DNA of 27,046 nt from Jimgerdemannia flammicorona. Lineage: Eukaryota; Mucoromycota; Endogonomycetes; Endogonales; Endogonaceae. Where the stretch lies: the NCBI GenBank assembly GCA_003990745.1, contig RBNI01000781.1, forward strand, positions 1 through 27,046, read 5' to 3'. A program made the translations under genes and the position numbers. This document shows, piece after piece, positions 8,241-17,499 of this stretch; position 1 is the first letter of the stretch, and every line of letters starts with the position of its first letter. Below the pieces are notes generated by a model, which worked only from the letters and a program-made list of their open reading frames with translations, ran no database searches and was not told where the DNA came from.

Positions 8241-8689
8241 TACAAAGAAGTACTACTAGACATAGAGAAAGGAGATGAAGAGGACACAGAAGTCTTTATA
8301 TACTCAGTGTATAAGAATAAGAACAAGACACCCAAGCTCACAGATGAGTAGTAGTACAACAAGATTATTGATAGCTATACCTCTCAAGAAAGATACCTCC
8401 ATAGTACTAAGATTTACTACTCTGAACACCTGAATGACTGCTGGTCCTGTATCAGTGAAGTCAGGAAAATCTGTCAACAAAAGTATGAATAAGAAGCTGC
8501 TGAAGCAAAAAGAAAAGCCAAAGAAGATGATCAGCTCTCAGAGCTTCAAGCTTATAGCAATGATAAGGAGGAATAAGAACCAGATATCATTATCAAGGTT
8601 AAGAAGTTTCATCCTGAAGCTAAGATCTCAGAATACAAGACTGAAGGAGCCATAAGAATGGACCTTGCCAGCATTTAAGATGCTATCCT
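8241..8689 (+). pseudogene. Element A linker between protease and dUTPase, with Cys cluster and coiled-coil-like stretch
   Basis: The frame is mostly open apart from RIP stops. Near 8420-8490 it reads HLNDCWSCISEVRKIC, that is H-X3-C-X2-C-X7-C, a possible small zinc site. A Lys/Glu/Ala-rich helix-like stretch follows (EAAEAKRKAKEDDQLSEL). No known domain was recognised. Element B has a longer linker with its own CX2CX5CX2H cluster at the same place. Confidence 0.5.
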
Positions 8690-9112
8690 TGAACCACAGA
8701 CAACTACTCTACTTGGCACTGAAATTGGAGTCAAGTTGTCAGAGAACTATGTCAGAATTATCAAGATCAGGAGCAGTCTGGTCAAAAGCAAAATCTCAGT
8801 TGAAGGAAGAGTAATTAACTCTAATTATACTGGTAAGATCTTTCTCATAGTCAGGAATCACAACTCTACCACTCTATTTGAAGTTAAGAAGCATAATAGG
8901 ATTGGCCAGATACTGATCTATAAAGTCAAGAAGCCTAAGATCACTGAAGCCATTAAACTTATTAAGACTAAGAGAGGAGAACAAGGCTTTGAATCTACTG
9001 AAAGAGGAGCCTATATCACTACTAAGATTACTGAACTCAAGTACAAGAAAGATAAGGATCAGAATAAGTACATATATATCATTAGAGAAAACTTTCCCCT
9101 AGAAGAATAACT
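8690..9112 (+). pseudogene. Element A dUTPase domain, inactivated
   Basis: Four of the five trimeric dUTPase motifs are readable: IRSSL (motif 2, 8766-8780), GRVINSNYTGKI (motif 3), KKHNRIGQILI (motif 4) and KRGEQGFESTERG (motif 5, 8970 onward). Motif 1 is degraded upstream of SENYVRI. The enzyme hydrolyses dUTP to dUMP and would keep uracil out of the cDNA. In motif 3 the catalytic Asp is Asn (GVID..Y type to RVINSNY), consistent with G-to-A mutation, so this copy could not be active. The stretch 8736-9110 has stayed open by chance. It lies between protease and RT. Confidence 0.8.
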
Positions 9113-9229
9113 TCTCAAGATCTTGTACCAGAATAAAGAAGTACTTGCTACAGACTTCAGAGACATCCACAATCAAGAACCCAAGTACTACTATAAATTT
9201 GATACTAGTGATACCAGCCCATCTATCAG

Positions 9230-10500
9230 AAAGCCAGATCTATACCACTTGTTTACAGAGAATGGCTGCAAGCAGAACTCAAGGAAATGGAAGAAGCTGG
9301 AATCATTAAGCAAGCTATCAGCCCCTGGGCTTTATTCATTGTCCTTGCCTTAAAGAAAGGAAGCAAGCCTAGAGAGTTTGCTCCAAGACTCTATATTGAT
9401 TACAGAAAGCTCAATGTAATTATCAAGAAGGATAGGCAGCTCTTGCTAAATATTCAAGAAATTCTTACCACTCTTGGAAGTTAAGCCAAATACTACATCA
9501 CCTTAAATCTGTTCTCAAGCTTTCATCAGATTGATCTCACTCAAGATACCAGTGAGAAATCTGCCTTCATTACATCTGATACCACCTATATCTACTTGCA
9601 AATGCCATTTGAAATATACAATGCCCCAGCAAATTTTCGGTAAATAATAAACAGAGTCTTCAGCAATGAGATTGGAAAATAGCTCTTTGTCTATATTGAT
9701 AATATTATCGTCTTCAGCAATACTATATGGGAATATGTCAATTATATATAGCTAGCTCTCAAAAAGCTCAAGGAGTATGACCTCTACATCAAGTCTAAGA
9801 AGTATAAGTTTGTAGCTCAAAAAATCACCTACTTAGGACACATCATCAACTAGACTAGGATTTATACAGACCCCATGAAGATTGAGGCTATTGTAGCCTA
9901 CCCAAGATTCAGAACAACTACAGAAGTTCACATCTTCCTTATACTGGCCTCCTACTATAGAAGATTTATCAAAGGATACTCCAACATTATAGTACTTATC
10001 TATAAGCTACTAAAGAAGGAGACCAAATTTGAATGGACCAAGAAATGTTAAGAAACCTTCAATGAACTCAAGACCAGGTTGACCCAAGCACCCATCCTCA
10101 GAAGACCATATTGGAATCTAGAGTTCATCTTGTAGACAGATGCAAGCACTATAGGACTTGGAGCAGTCCTAGTTTAGAAGAAAGATAGATATGAATATGT
10201 TATTTCCTACATAAGCTGAGGTACTCATAGAGTAGAACAGAACTATGAGTCATACAAGCTAGAATACTTAGCAGTAGTCTGGGCAGTAGACAAGTTCCAC
10301 TATTATCTAGCTAGGAAATACTTCACTATTCAAACAGACCATTCCACTCTCACTTGGTTATTCCATACTCTAAACTCCAAAGGAATATATATCAGATAGA
10401 TCTATAGGCTGTAAGAGTATAACTATACTATCAAGTACAACTCAGGAAGAACCAATACCAATGCTGATATACTTTCAAAGACACTCCAAAACACTCCTAT
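9230..10500 (+). pseudogene. Element A reverse transcriptase and RNase H, RIP-mutated
   Basis: RT blocks in order are: EEAGIIKQAISPWA, YIDYRKLNVI, then YYITLNLFSSFHQI (with the catalytic Asp changed to Asn in the 'LDL' block), YIYLQMPF, and FVYIDNIIVFS. In the last the YxDD box is YIDN (9692-9703), Asp to Asn. A connection block (ASYYRRFIKGYS) follows. RNase H has TDAS near 10140, then NYESYKLEYLAVVWAV and TIQTDHSTLTWLF. Stops at CAG/CAA/TGG positions are frequent. Family assignment to Ty3/gypsy rests on these motifs and on domain order. Confidence 0.85.
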
Positions 10501-10599
10501 CAAGACTATTCAATATAAATAAGGAGTTATACTATAGATTAATCAGCTATCTTGAGTAGCAGAAGATGCCCAACCACCTCAAACCCTGGACTATCACCA

Positions 10600-11535
10600 T
10601 CATTAACCAGACTTGAAAACAATTTGAACTAGACAATACTATACTCAGAAAAGGAGGAAAGCTCATAATATCCAAATATAAGAAGTATTAAGTAATGAAG
10701 GAAGTATATGAACAAAGACACCTAAGAGGAACTAATACATTTGACAAAGTAAAAAGAACTATGTAATAACCTAAGATAGAAGAAGATCTGTACCAATTTG
10801 TCAAAGGGTATGACAAGTGCTAAAAGCAGAAACAAGATCAACAAGACCAAGCACCCAGGTCATCAAGAATTGAGCCTATTCTCTTCCACCACATTGCAAT
10901 AGATATTATTGGACTACTATCAGTAATACTATCAGGAAACTACTATATTATAGTTATCATAGACCTCTTTACCAAATGGATAGAAGCAGAAGTATTACAA
11001 GAAGCCAATACTCTCTCTATAGCTGACTTTCTGCACTGAGAAATCATCTGCCACTACAAGACACCAAGACAAATCACCACAGACTGTGGTATAGAATTTG
11101 TCAATAGATTCTATGAGATAATATATTAGAAATATAAGATTCAGTATATTAAGACCACCATATACTACCCTCAAGAAAATGGACGGATAGAAAGAATCAA
11201 CAAGACTCTCAAGAACATTCTGACAAAGATCTCAGACATATATGATAATTGGGATAACTACCTCCCAACTGCCCTATATGTAGCCTATGATACACCAAGA
11301 TAATACCTTATTGATAATAGTAAAAGGAAGAAAATATCACACCAAAATGAGTATACTCTAGACAAATACAGCTGAAGATACCAGAAATTCCAAAAAAGTA
11401 GAAAAAAGACTAATCAGATACCAATAAAGAGATAACTCATCACTATTATCTTCCTTCTACTGGAGTATAAGTTGTGAAAAGGAGATTTGGAAGATTGCTT
11501 ACCAAATCTTATAACTGGTAAAATAGTGGAGAAAG
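10600..11535 (+). pseudogene. Element A integrase remnant
   Basis: An HHCC-like N-terminal region is visible (RHLRGTNTF ... FVKGYDKC, with one Cys as Tyr). The DD35E core then shows HIAIDIIG, ITTDCGIEFVN and ENGRIERINKTLK, so all three acidic positions can be identified. The C-terminal part after 11,290 is badly broken, and no chromodomain was recognised. It ends at the purine-rich tract. Confidence 0.8.
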
Positions 11536-11538
11536 GAG
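11525..11538 (+). other. Candidate polypurine tract of element A
   Basis: AGTGGAGAAAGGAG stands right after the integrase remnant, where the tract priming plus-strand synthesis is expected. The sequence after it is not a family A LTR. Confidence 0.45.
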
Positions 11539-12167
11539 TTATTTAAATTAGCCTTACTATATATTCTATAATTACTCAGATAGCAATCAGATAGCAACCA
11601 TACTTATTTAAAATACCCCAGTGATATAAGTAAATAAACCATAGTTCAAAAAGTCAAAAAAAAGTAAAAGCCAATTATCTGGTATACTTAGAAGAAGAAT
11701 ATCTACCAACAAGTTATTGTTAAGAAGTAAGCTTTATTCTTTTTTCACTCTGGTCTACTTTCTGATATAAAGAAGAAGTCTACTGATTTTGGTCTGCTTA
11801 TAGATTAAGTCTGAAGAACTTAGAGAAGTCCACTAGTTAGAGAAATCTCTTAATATATATCAAAGTCAGTCTAATAGATATATCTTTATTATAAATTCAT
11901 TTATATAAATAAAGCAGTCATTTGATGTAACTTTGCTAAATTAAGAGAGAATCTATATCATTTAAGATATTACTATATTATACTAAATCTATACTATTTA
12001 ATTAGAAAATTACTAAAATTATCTATATTATATAAATAAGAAAACTTATACCTATTTCTGAGAGAAGCTATTGAATATTTTATTACTTTTTAATAAAGTA
12101 ATTAGGGGCTTAAGTTATTCTATATAGTTGTCTAATCTTGTAATTTGTCTTTATTTAGCCAATACAT
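11539..12167 (+). mobile_element. Shortened, RIP-mutated LTR related to family B, plus orientation
   Basis: From about 11,570 it follows the sense strand of the LTR of element B (reverse complement of 15,600 down to 14,437). It shares AGATAGCAACC, ACCCCAG and AATAAACC, and near the end AGTAATTAGGGGCT, TAATTTGTCTTTA and ACATTATA. It is about half as long as the LTR of element B and lacks most of its internal repeats. The left boundary with element A is not sharp: TTATTTAAATTAGCC may already belong to this LTR. It is followed directly by TTTGGGGGCTCAAC, the leader start of family B. Confidence 0.7.
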
Positions 12168-12220
12168 TATATTTGGGGGCTCAACTAAAAAGATTTTCAA
12201 AATCTATATAACTTTTCAGT
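12168..12220 (+). other. Primer-binding and leader region of a family B element
   Basis: TTTGGGGGCTCAACT, followed by AAGATTTT and AACTTTTCAG, matches the sequence next to the 5' LTR of element B on the minus strand (23387 downward). The primer-binding site would start at TGGGGGCTC. The tRNA could not be assigned. Confidence 0.6.
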
Positions 12221-13110
12221 ATCTCTTATAGTTCAGAAAGACCTTGGCTTTATAGTAGCAATTATTAGAGAGAAGATTCAGAAAATATTCACTTATAGTC
12301 TTAATAGATTCTTGTATATATTTCTCATAAAAGTGTTTACTGACTAACTTATTGAATTTCTCCTTAAGTTTAGTGATATAGAGGACTTTTTTATTAAGTA
12401 TAAGGAAGATATTGAATATTTCTTAAATGGTTTAATTGTTGAGTTTGTCAAACTCCTCTTAACTAGTATAAGTTTTGATCTACTTGGTGATGATTCTGTT
12501 TGATTCTTTGGCTTAAGTCTAGAGAGTATTCAGGGTAAAGGTACTTCTTAACTATCATTAATAATATTGAAGAAAGATTGCTCATGGGTAGAAACTATAT
12601 AACTTCTACTATTACCAAATTATAATAAAACTATATACTGATAGAATTAATATATTGTAAATAGTTAATGGTGACTATTAGTTCTAAGTTCTAAGTTCTT
12701 GAGGAAATACTGAGTTCAAATTATCTATTACAGCAGAGTTCAGATATTGCTTTCAGATTCTTATACTGATAGAAGTACCATACATATATTCTAAGTTAAT
12801 TAGACTTGGAATCATTAACAAGTTAGATCTGAGAGTTCTATAATAAGAATACTCCTTTGTTCTTATGTTTGGAGAAAGTGGAGCTAAGGTTATAATATAC
12901 TTGGTATAGAGAGTATTTATACATATTTGAGGTTATAACTAAATATTGTGTGCTGAATATATATATATATATTTACTCTATTTTGAGAAGTATTAATAGT
13001 CACAATATAATAGTATCTAAATTATTCTTAGATTAGTTATATTTCTCTATTTGGCTGAGTCATCTATACTATAAAATTTCCTGTAATTATATACTTTGAC
13101 TAAGATTTGC
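12221..13110. other. AT-rich mutated DNA, no recognised gene
   Basis: After the first ~50 bases of the family B leader the similarity to element B is lost. One plus-strand frame near 12345-12490 is open (KFSDIEDFFIKYKEDIEYF) but has no start and no recognisable domain. An (AT) run stands near 12955-12972. The base composition and frequent TAG/TAA fit further decayed transposon DNA. Confidence 0.4.
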
Positions 13111-13228
13111 TATATAGTTTAGTTGAGTACTGAGCTTTGTTATATAATTTGATTAAGCACTGAGTATAGTCATATAATTTAGCTGAATACTGAGTATTAT
13201 TATATAATTTGGCCAAGTTATATATCTC
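13111..13228. repeat. 30-bp tandem repeat, about 3.9 units
   Basis: Units begin at 13111, 13141, 13171 and 13201, with the consensus TATATAATTTAGTTGAGTAC followed by TGAGTATTGT. The units differ mainly by transitions. Confidence 0.85.
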
Positions 13229-13794
13229 TTGTTTCTAAGAAAATCATAGTTTTAATTTAAATATATAAAGATAATATAGAAAAATCTCAACATATCTAAA
13301 ATATCTTACAAACTTATCTTATATACTATTATACTGATCAAAATGGCCCAAGAGTTTTGAAACTACTTTTCAATATAGAACAACTATTCAAAATTTTTAG
13401 TGAAAAATTCAAAGAATAATAGCTATATGTATGTATCAAACATATGATCTATTTAAAGTTCTGGTGAACTAAAGAGTAGTGATAGCTAGACTACTTATAA
13501 TTGTTATATGAAAAAACATACAAAATCAAGTATATGAAAAGAAGAAGTTCTAGATAATAAGTACTATAAGATACAAATTTGAAAGTCAGACCAGTGTTCT
13601 ACAAAAATCAAAATTACTTACTTGGCTATAACATCTATAATTTGAATTGAACAATATCAGAATATACTTGATTATACTCATATACTCATAGAGAGTAATA
13701 TGTTAAAGTACTCAGATGTAATCAAGATCTTAGTAGCTAGAGTAGTATGAAAATTCTATTATCCTCTTGCTATTATAACTATTATCAAGAAACT
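13229..13794. other. AT-rich stretch with nothing recognised
   Basis: No open frame over 60 codons with domain character, no repeat and no RNA gene was seen. It may be the decayed upstream part of the LINE remnant that follows, which would explain the orientation, but no LINE motif can be read here. Confidence 0.3.
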
Positions 13795-14436
13795 AGTTGC
13801 TGGTTGGGCTTCAGAATAGTAGGTATATGCAGTATAAGGACTTTTGGTGGAGAGTAGTTGATGGGGCACACTATATTGGTCTTTACTGGCAGAAAACTGA
13901 AGGAGAGATATCTTGGGGCTCAGTGATATAGAGATGGAATTGAGTGTTGTTAGGAGGTACTCTCCTGATTAACTTTGATATTAGTGATAAGGTTGAGTAC
14001 CAGAGAGGATTAGAATAAGATATATAGCCAAGTGGATGGTAGATAGCAGATATTGGAGAGGAGTGGAACTGGAATGGAGTCTGGACCTAGAGTGTAGAGA
14101 TAAAGTAATAGCTATTACCTAAGTTCTGAGTGATTTGGTAATATATACTGAGGAGAAATATCATGCTCAACTTTCATACAGACTACTTTATAGAGAGGGG
14201 AAACTTTGACTATAAGGAGTATTATAATATAGAATAGGAAGGGGGGTATATATAGATACCAGAATATTGGCTGAGAGAATGTGAGATACTTAGAGACTTT
14301 TGGCTGGCAGTTGGGGATAGATTGGGTATTGTGAGAAGAAGAGATAGTGAGAGAAGTCAATGGGAGAATCTGAGAGATAGATTGGTGGGGGGGGGGTTAG
14401 AAATGAGTGGCTTACTTTGAGTTGGGTTATAGCTAT
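13795..14436 (+). pseudogene. Non-LTR retrotransposon (LINE) remnant, C-terminal ORF segment, cut by element B
   Basis: The plus frame reads FWWRVVDGAHYIGLYW and, near 14294-14436, FWLAVGDRLG followed by an Arg-rich stretch, a QWENLRDRLVGGG block and NEWLTLSWVIA. The last part matches the segment at 26809-26940 (AIGDRLG..RR...ER.RW..L..R.VGG...WLT..WVIA) almost residue by residue, so both derive from one LINE family. Stops interrupt the 13.8-14.2 kb part. A run of ten G lies at about 14387-14396. The frame stops dead at 14436, where the LTR of element B begins. Confidence 0.6.
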
Positions 14437-15535
14437 TGTAATGTGCCAGCTCAATGGAGGCAAATTATAAGGTTGGGGGTTGATGTAGTTTGGCTTGAGC
14501 CCCTAGTTACTTTGTCAAAAAGCAACAAAATATTCTAAGATTCCTGAGGTCCTTGGTATTTAGTGGTATAATAGTCAAAGCTAGATATCTGCGAGCAATT
14601 TGTGTGTCAATTTCCTAATTGGGATGGTTCTCTGGGTATAGTGGCAATTTGTGTATATGAATGGGTTTCCTTCTTGGGTCAACTGGGAATAATAGAATTC
14701 ATGTATAGTGCAATGATCTCTGTGTGTTACGGTCTGGCAATTTAGTGGTACTCCTTCTTGGGTAGCAGCAATCTTGTATAGTATGAGTGAATTTCTTATT
14801 TGAGTCAACTGGGAATGTCACAATTTGTGTAGTGGGGCAATCTCCAAAAGTATGCGATTTCTGGTGTGACAATCTTGGTGATATTCCTTATGTGGATCTG
14901 GTGGACAACTTGATTTGGCTCACTGGGAATTATACTGGTGCGGTTTCTTCTGTACTGGGCTCACTGGGAACAAATAACTCAGATATCACAGATAATTTGG
15001 ATAACTTGGATGTCGCGAATTCAGCTTCAACTGGGAATACTACTTGAATGGCATGAGTTATTCTGAATTGGGCTCTTCTGGGAATGCAGATAACTTGAAA
15101 ATGGCAGATGATGCAGATTCTTCCTGAATTGGTAGACTTTTTGAAAATGGCAGCTTAACTGGAAATTAACTCGGATTCTTGACAAGTTATATCAAGACTG
15201 GCTTTGTTTGCATGGAGTTGCATCGATAGACTGGCTCTACTACAAAGTTGTGTTGACAGACTGGCTTGTGGCAAGAATAGGACTCTCTGGGAATGTGGCG
15301 AACAACTTGGAAACAGTGGTGAAGTTCTTCTTTGAACTTGGCGGTAAACTCAGATTCTTCAGGCTTATCTGGTAAGCAAACCAAAAACATAACAAACTCT
15401 TCTTTGTATCAGAAAATGGACCAGAGTGGAAAAGGGGACCAATGCTCACAATCTCCTAACAGTGGCTGTAGAGTTTCTCTCGAAGTATAGTAGACAGACT
15501 TGACTTTTGCTTTTGGATTTAATTTCAGACTAAGG

Positions 15536-15541
15536 TTTATT
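15536..15541 (-). terminator. Poly(A) signal of LTR B
   Basis: AATAAA on the minus strand, within GTGAATAAACC. The same AATAAACC is kept in the shortened family B LTR at about 11632, which supports function. Confidence 0.55.
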
Positions 15542-15628
15542 CACTCTTGTCTCTGGGGTAATTTATACAAGTTGGTTGCTATCTGGTTACTATGTGACTA
15601 ACTATAGATCTGCTACTTATGGTAGGTA

Positions 15629-15695
15629 TACAGAGTCTGTACAGTATACAGGACCTGTTCAGTATACAGAGTCTGTATAGTGTACAGAGTCTGTA
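15629..15695 (-). promoter_or_regulatory. Array of four 13-bp palindromes at exact 18-bp spacing in the U3/R part of LTR B
   Basis: TACAGAGTCTGTA stands at 15629-15641, 15665-15677 and 15683-15695, with the variant TACAGGACCTGTT at 15647-15659. The starts are 18 bases apart each time. Each is a perfect inverted repeat around one central base. The array lies between the two TATA-like boxes. A degenerate fifth unit may follow at about 15701. The form suggests binding sites for a dimeric protein. Confidence 0.75.
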
Positions 15696-15727
15696 CAGGT
15701 AAACAGACCCTTTCTGGTATGTCTGGC

Positions 15728-15735
15728 TATTTATA
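15728..15735 (-). promoter_or_regulatory. TATA-like box of LTR B
   Basis: TATAAATA on the minus strand, about 115 bases after the LTR start. A second TATAAAT at 15567-15561 is the alternative. Which one is used cannot be told from sequence. Confidence 0.45.
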
Positions 15736-15847
15736 CAGTTTTCCACAGCAATGGTTACTAGTTACTATACTGTATATTCATGTTATCTTGGCTAATTGTT
15801 CACGTCATCTGGTTAATTCAGGTGGTATATTTTAGTTTGTCATATCA

Positions 15848-15862
15848 GCCCCCACTGAAGGG
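15848..15862 (-). other. Polypurine tract of element B
   Basis: On the minus strand CTTCAGTGGGGGC directly precedes the LTR start TGATATG. The position is that expected for plus-strand priming. Confidence 0.6.
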
Positions 15863-16140
15863 TAGTCTGTCCCAGACTATTCTTCAGTCATCATCCTAAT
15901 AAGCATAGATTGCTTCTGCATCTATACCTGTTCCATCATCTTCATTGTCTGTACTAGGGTCACTTCATTCTATAGGCTCTTCTTCTTCTTCGAGGAATAG
16001 GATTTTGACAGAGTTGATGATGCTCAAATAAGTAATAGGGTTCATTCCTTGAATGTCATTCAGAGAGAATTGTGCCTGTGTTAGGACTGTGACATTTTAT
16101 TTGTAGATGGTATATAGTCTGTCTGTGGTAGTAGTATCTC
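15863..16140 (-). pseudogene. Element B 3' end of pol, unrecognised tail
   Basis: Short minus-strand frames with an Arg-rich run (RRRRRAYR, near 15985) and many stops lie between the integrase C-terminal region and the purine tract. No domain was recognised. Fewer than 300 bases. Confidence 0.35.
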
Positions 16141-17480
16141 TTCTGGTCAGACCCGTGATATTTCTGATATAGGTCTGCTCTGGGGCTGGGAGGTTCTGCA
16201 ATTGTTCACTGATTGCATAATAGGCCTGCAGTTGGTGGACTTGTAGTAGACATCTGGCCAGGGTGAGATTTTCTTAATGAGCTTGGATCCTCTGAAGGGA
16301 GCTTCCATTAGCTTGGCCAAATTGGGGTAGAGGGACTGGTAGGGCTTGGAAGGAGCTGAGGACCAATGTCTGGAGGTGCTGATCAATCCTTTGGCTCATG
16401 GTATAGAGGGGAGATATAGTTTGAGGTAATTGATGTGTACTGGTGTTCTCAGGGTTCATCCATCCATGCTTCTTAAATAGATGCTGGTTCTTCTGATATT
16501 GTGTACAAGATAAGGTCCTTCCCATTTGGGTTCTAGTTTGGCAGCAAAATTCATTTCAATTATGCTTCTCCAAACTAGTACTTGATCTCCAATCTTGATC
16601 TCCTGATCCTTCTGTTTTTGATTATAGTACTTCTTTTGTCTTTCTTGGGCTTTGATAATCTGTCCTCGGGCTTGATTACATAACTGTTCTGCCTTCTTGA
16701 GAAGGTCTCCAAGATTCTCATGGTCAGCAGTTCTGGTTCTCTTGGCAAACATCATTTTGAATGGCTTTTGTTTGGTGGAGGTGGCAGGGGTGTTCCGAAT
16801 TTCCCATAGGATCTCAGGTAAGCAGAGGTCCCAATTAATAGGATTGACTTGGGCAAGTTCTTTCTTGATAGTCTGATTCATTCTCTCTATCATGCCATTG
16901 GTCTGGGGGTGATATGATGTGGTCCTTTTGAGGTGGATCTTGTGAATTCAGGCATAACTTGTGATTATGTTGTTGATGAATTCCATGCCTCGGTCAGAGA
17001 TGAGTTCTTCTGGAGGTCCATATCTGAGTGTGAGTCTATGGAGGAGGCCTACAATAGTTAAGGCATCTGTGATTTCTATTGGAAAAGTCTCAGGCCACTT
17101 GGTCAGATGTTCTACAAATACAAGGATATATTTGTTTCTTCTTAGTGTAACTGGTAGAGGTCCAATTACATCTACTCCCCATCTCTGAAAGATGTGAGTG
17201 GGTGGGGGAATCAGTTGCAAAGGGGCTTGATAGTTCTTCTTTCCTTAGTACTTCTGGCAAGTGTCACATTTCTGGATGATGTCTCGGACTTGAGTTCTGA
17301 GGTGAGGCCAGTGTTGATACAGTTTTCGAATCTTGTCTTCTGTACTTGTCTGTCCTTGATGGGCTTTCTGATATTCTTTATGGATCAGATCTTCTTGTGC
17401 CTCAATGGTCTGAGGAGCTTCCTTTAGGATATAGTTTCCTTGGGACACCCTTCTTCTGATTCATTGAGGCTGGTGGGAAA
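16141..17480 (-). pseudogene. Element B integrase, broken
   Basis: The N-terminal zinc region reads HKEYQKAHQGQTSTEDKIR, then W and KCDTCQKY (HHCC type). The DD35E core shows WGVDVIGPLP, ISDRGMEFINN and TNGMIERMNQTIKKEL, so the catalytic Asp, Asp and Glu are all present. The C-terminal region has IGDQVLVWR and KWEGPYLVHN, the GPY/F module; no chromodomain follows. A long tail to about 16147 is open in a shifted frame. A stop after SYA near 16947 and one after CQKY near 17245 interrupt the gene. The enzyme would insert the element cDNA into the genome. Confidence 0.85.
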
Positions 17481-17499
17481 GTACATCAACATTGTTGTG

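Larger units (their letters stand above)
4828..11538 (+). mobile_element. Ty3/gypsy element A, 5' LTR plus gag-pol, RIP-inactivated, no 3' LTR
   Basis: The order is LTR (4828-6378), Gag, protease, Cys-containing linker, dUTPase, RT, RNase H and integrase, then a purine-rich tract at 11525-11538. RT before integrase assigns it to Ty3/gypsy. Five bases before the LTR (AGTAT) have no partner downstream. After the purine tract, the expected TGTAAT start of a family A LTR is missing and an LTR of family B follows. The whole element is AT-rich, with frequent TAG/TAA at Gln and Trp positions. Confidence 0.85.
14437..15847 (-). mobile_element. 3' LTR of element B, 1411 bp
   Basis: On the minus strand it begins TGATATGACAAAC right after the purine tract and ends GCACATTACA. 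Its first 610 bases in plus coordinates recur at 23388-23998. A TATAAATA on the minus strand lies at 15735-15728, a second TATAAAT at 15567-15561, and AATAAA at 15541-15536. The part between 14.6 and 15.3 kb contains at least eight degenerate copies of (C)TCAACTGGGAAT in plus orientation. Confidence 0.8.

Noticed and set aside
12340..12490. Open plus-strand stretch KFSDIEDFFIKYKEDIEYF as a gene
   Set aside because: No start codon, no flanking continuation and no recognisable domain; kept only as a remark in the description of the AT-rich region.
12955..12972. (AT)n run as a possible origin or structured element
   Set aside because: Short dinucleotide runs are expected in DNA this AT-rich after RIP-type mutation.
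13111..13228. Possible CRISPR-like array (30-bp repeats)
   Set aside because: The units are contiguous with no spacers, in a fungal transposon region.
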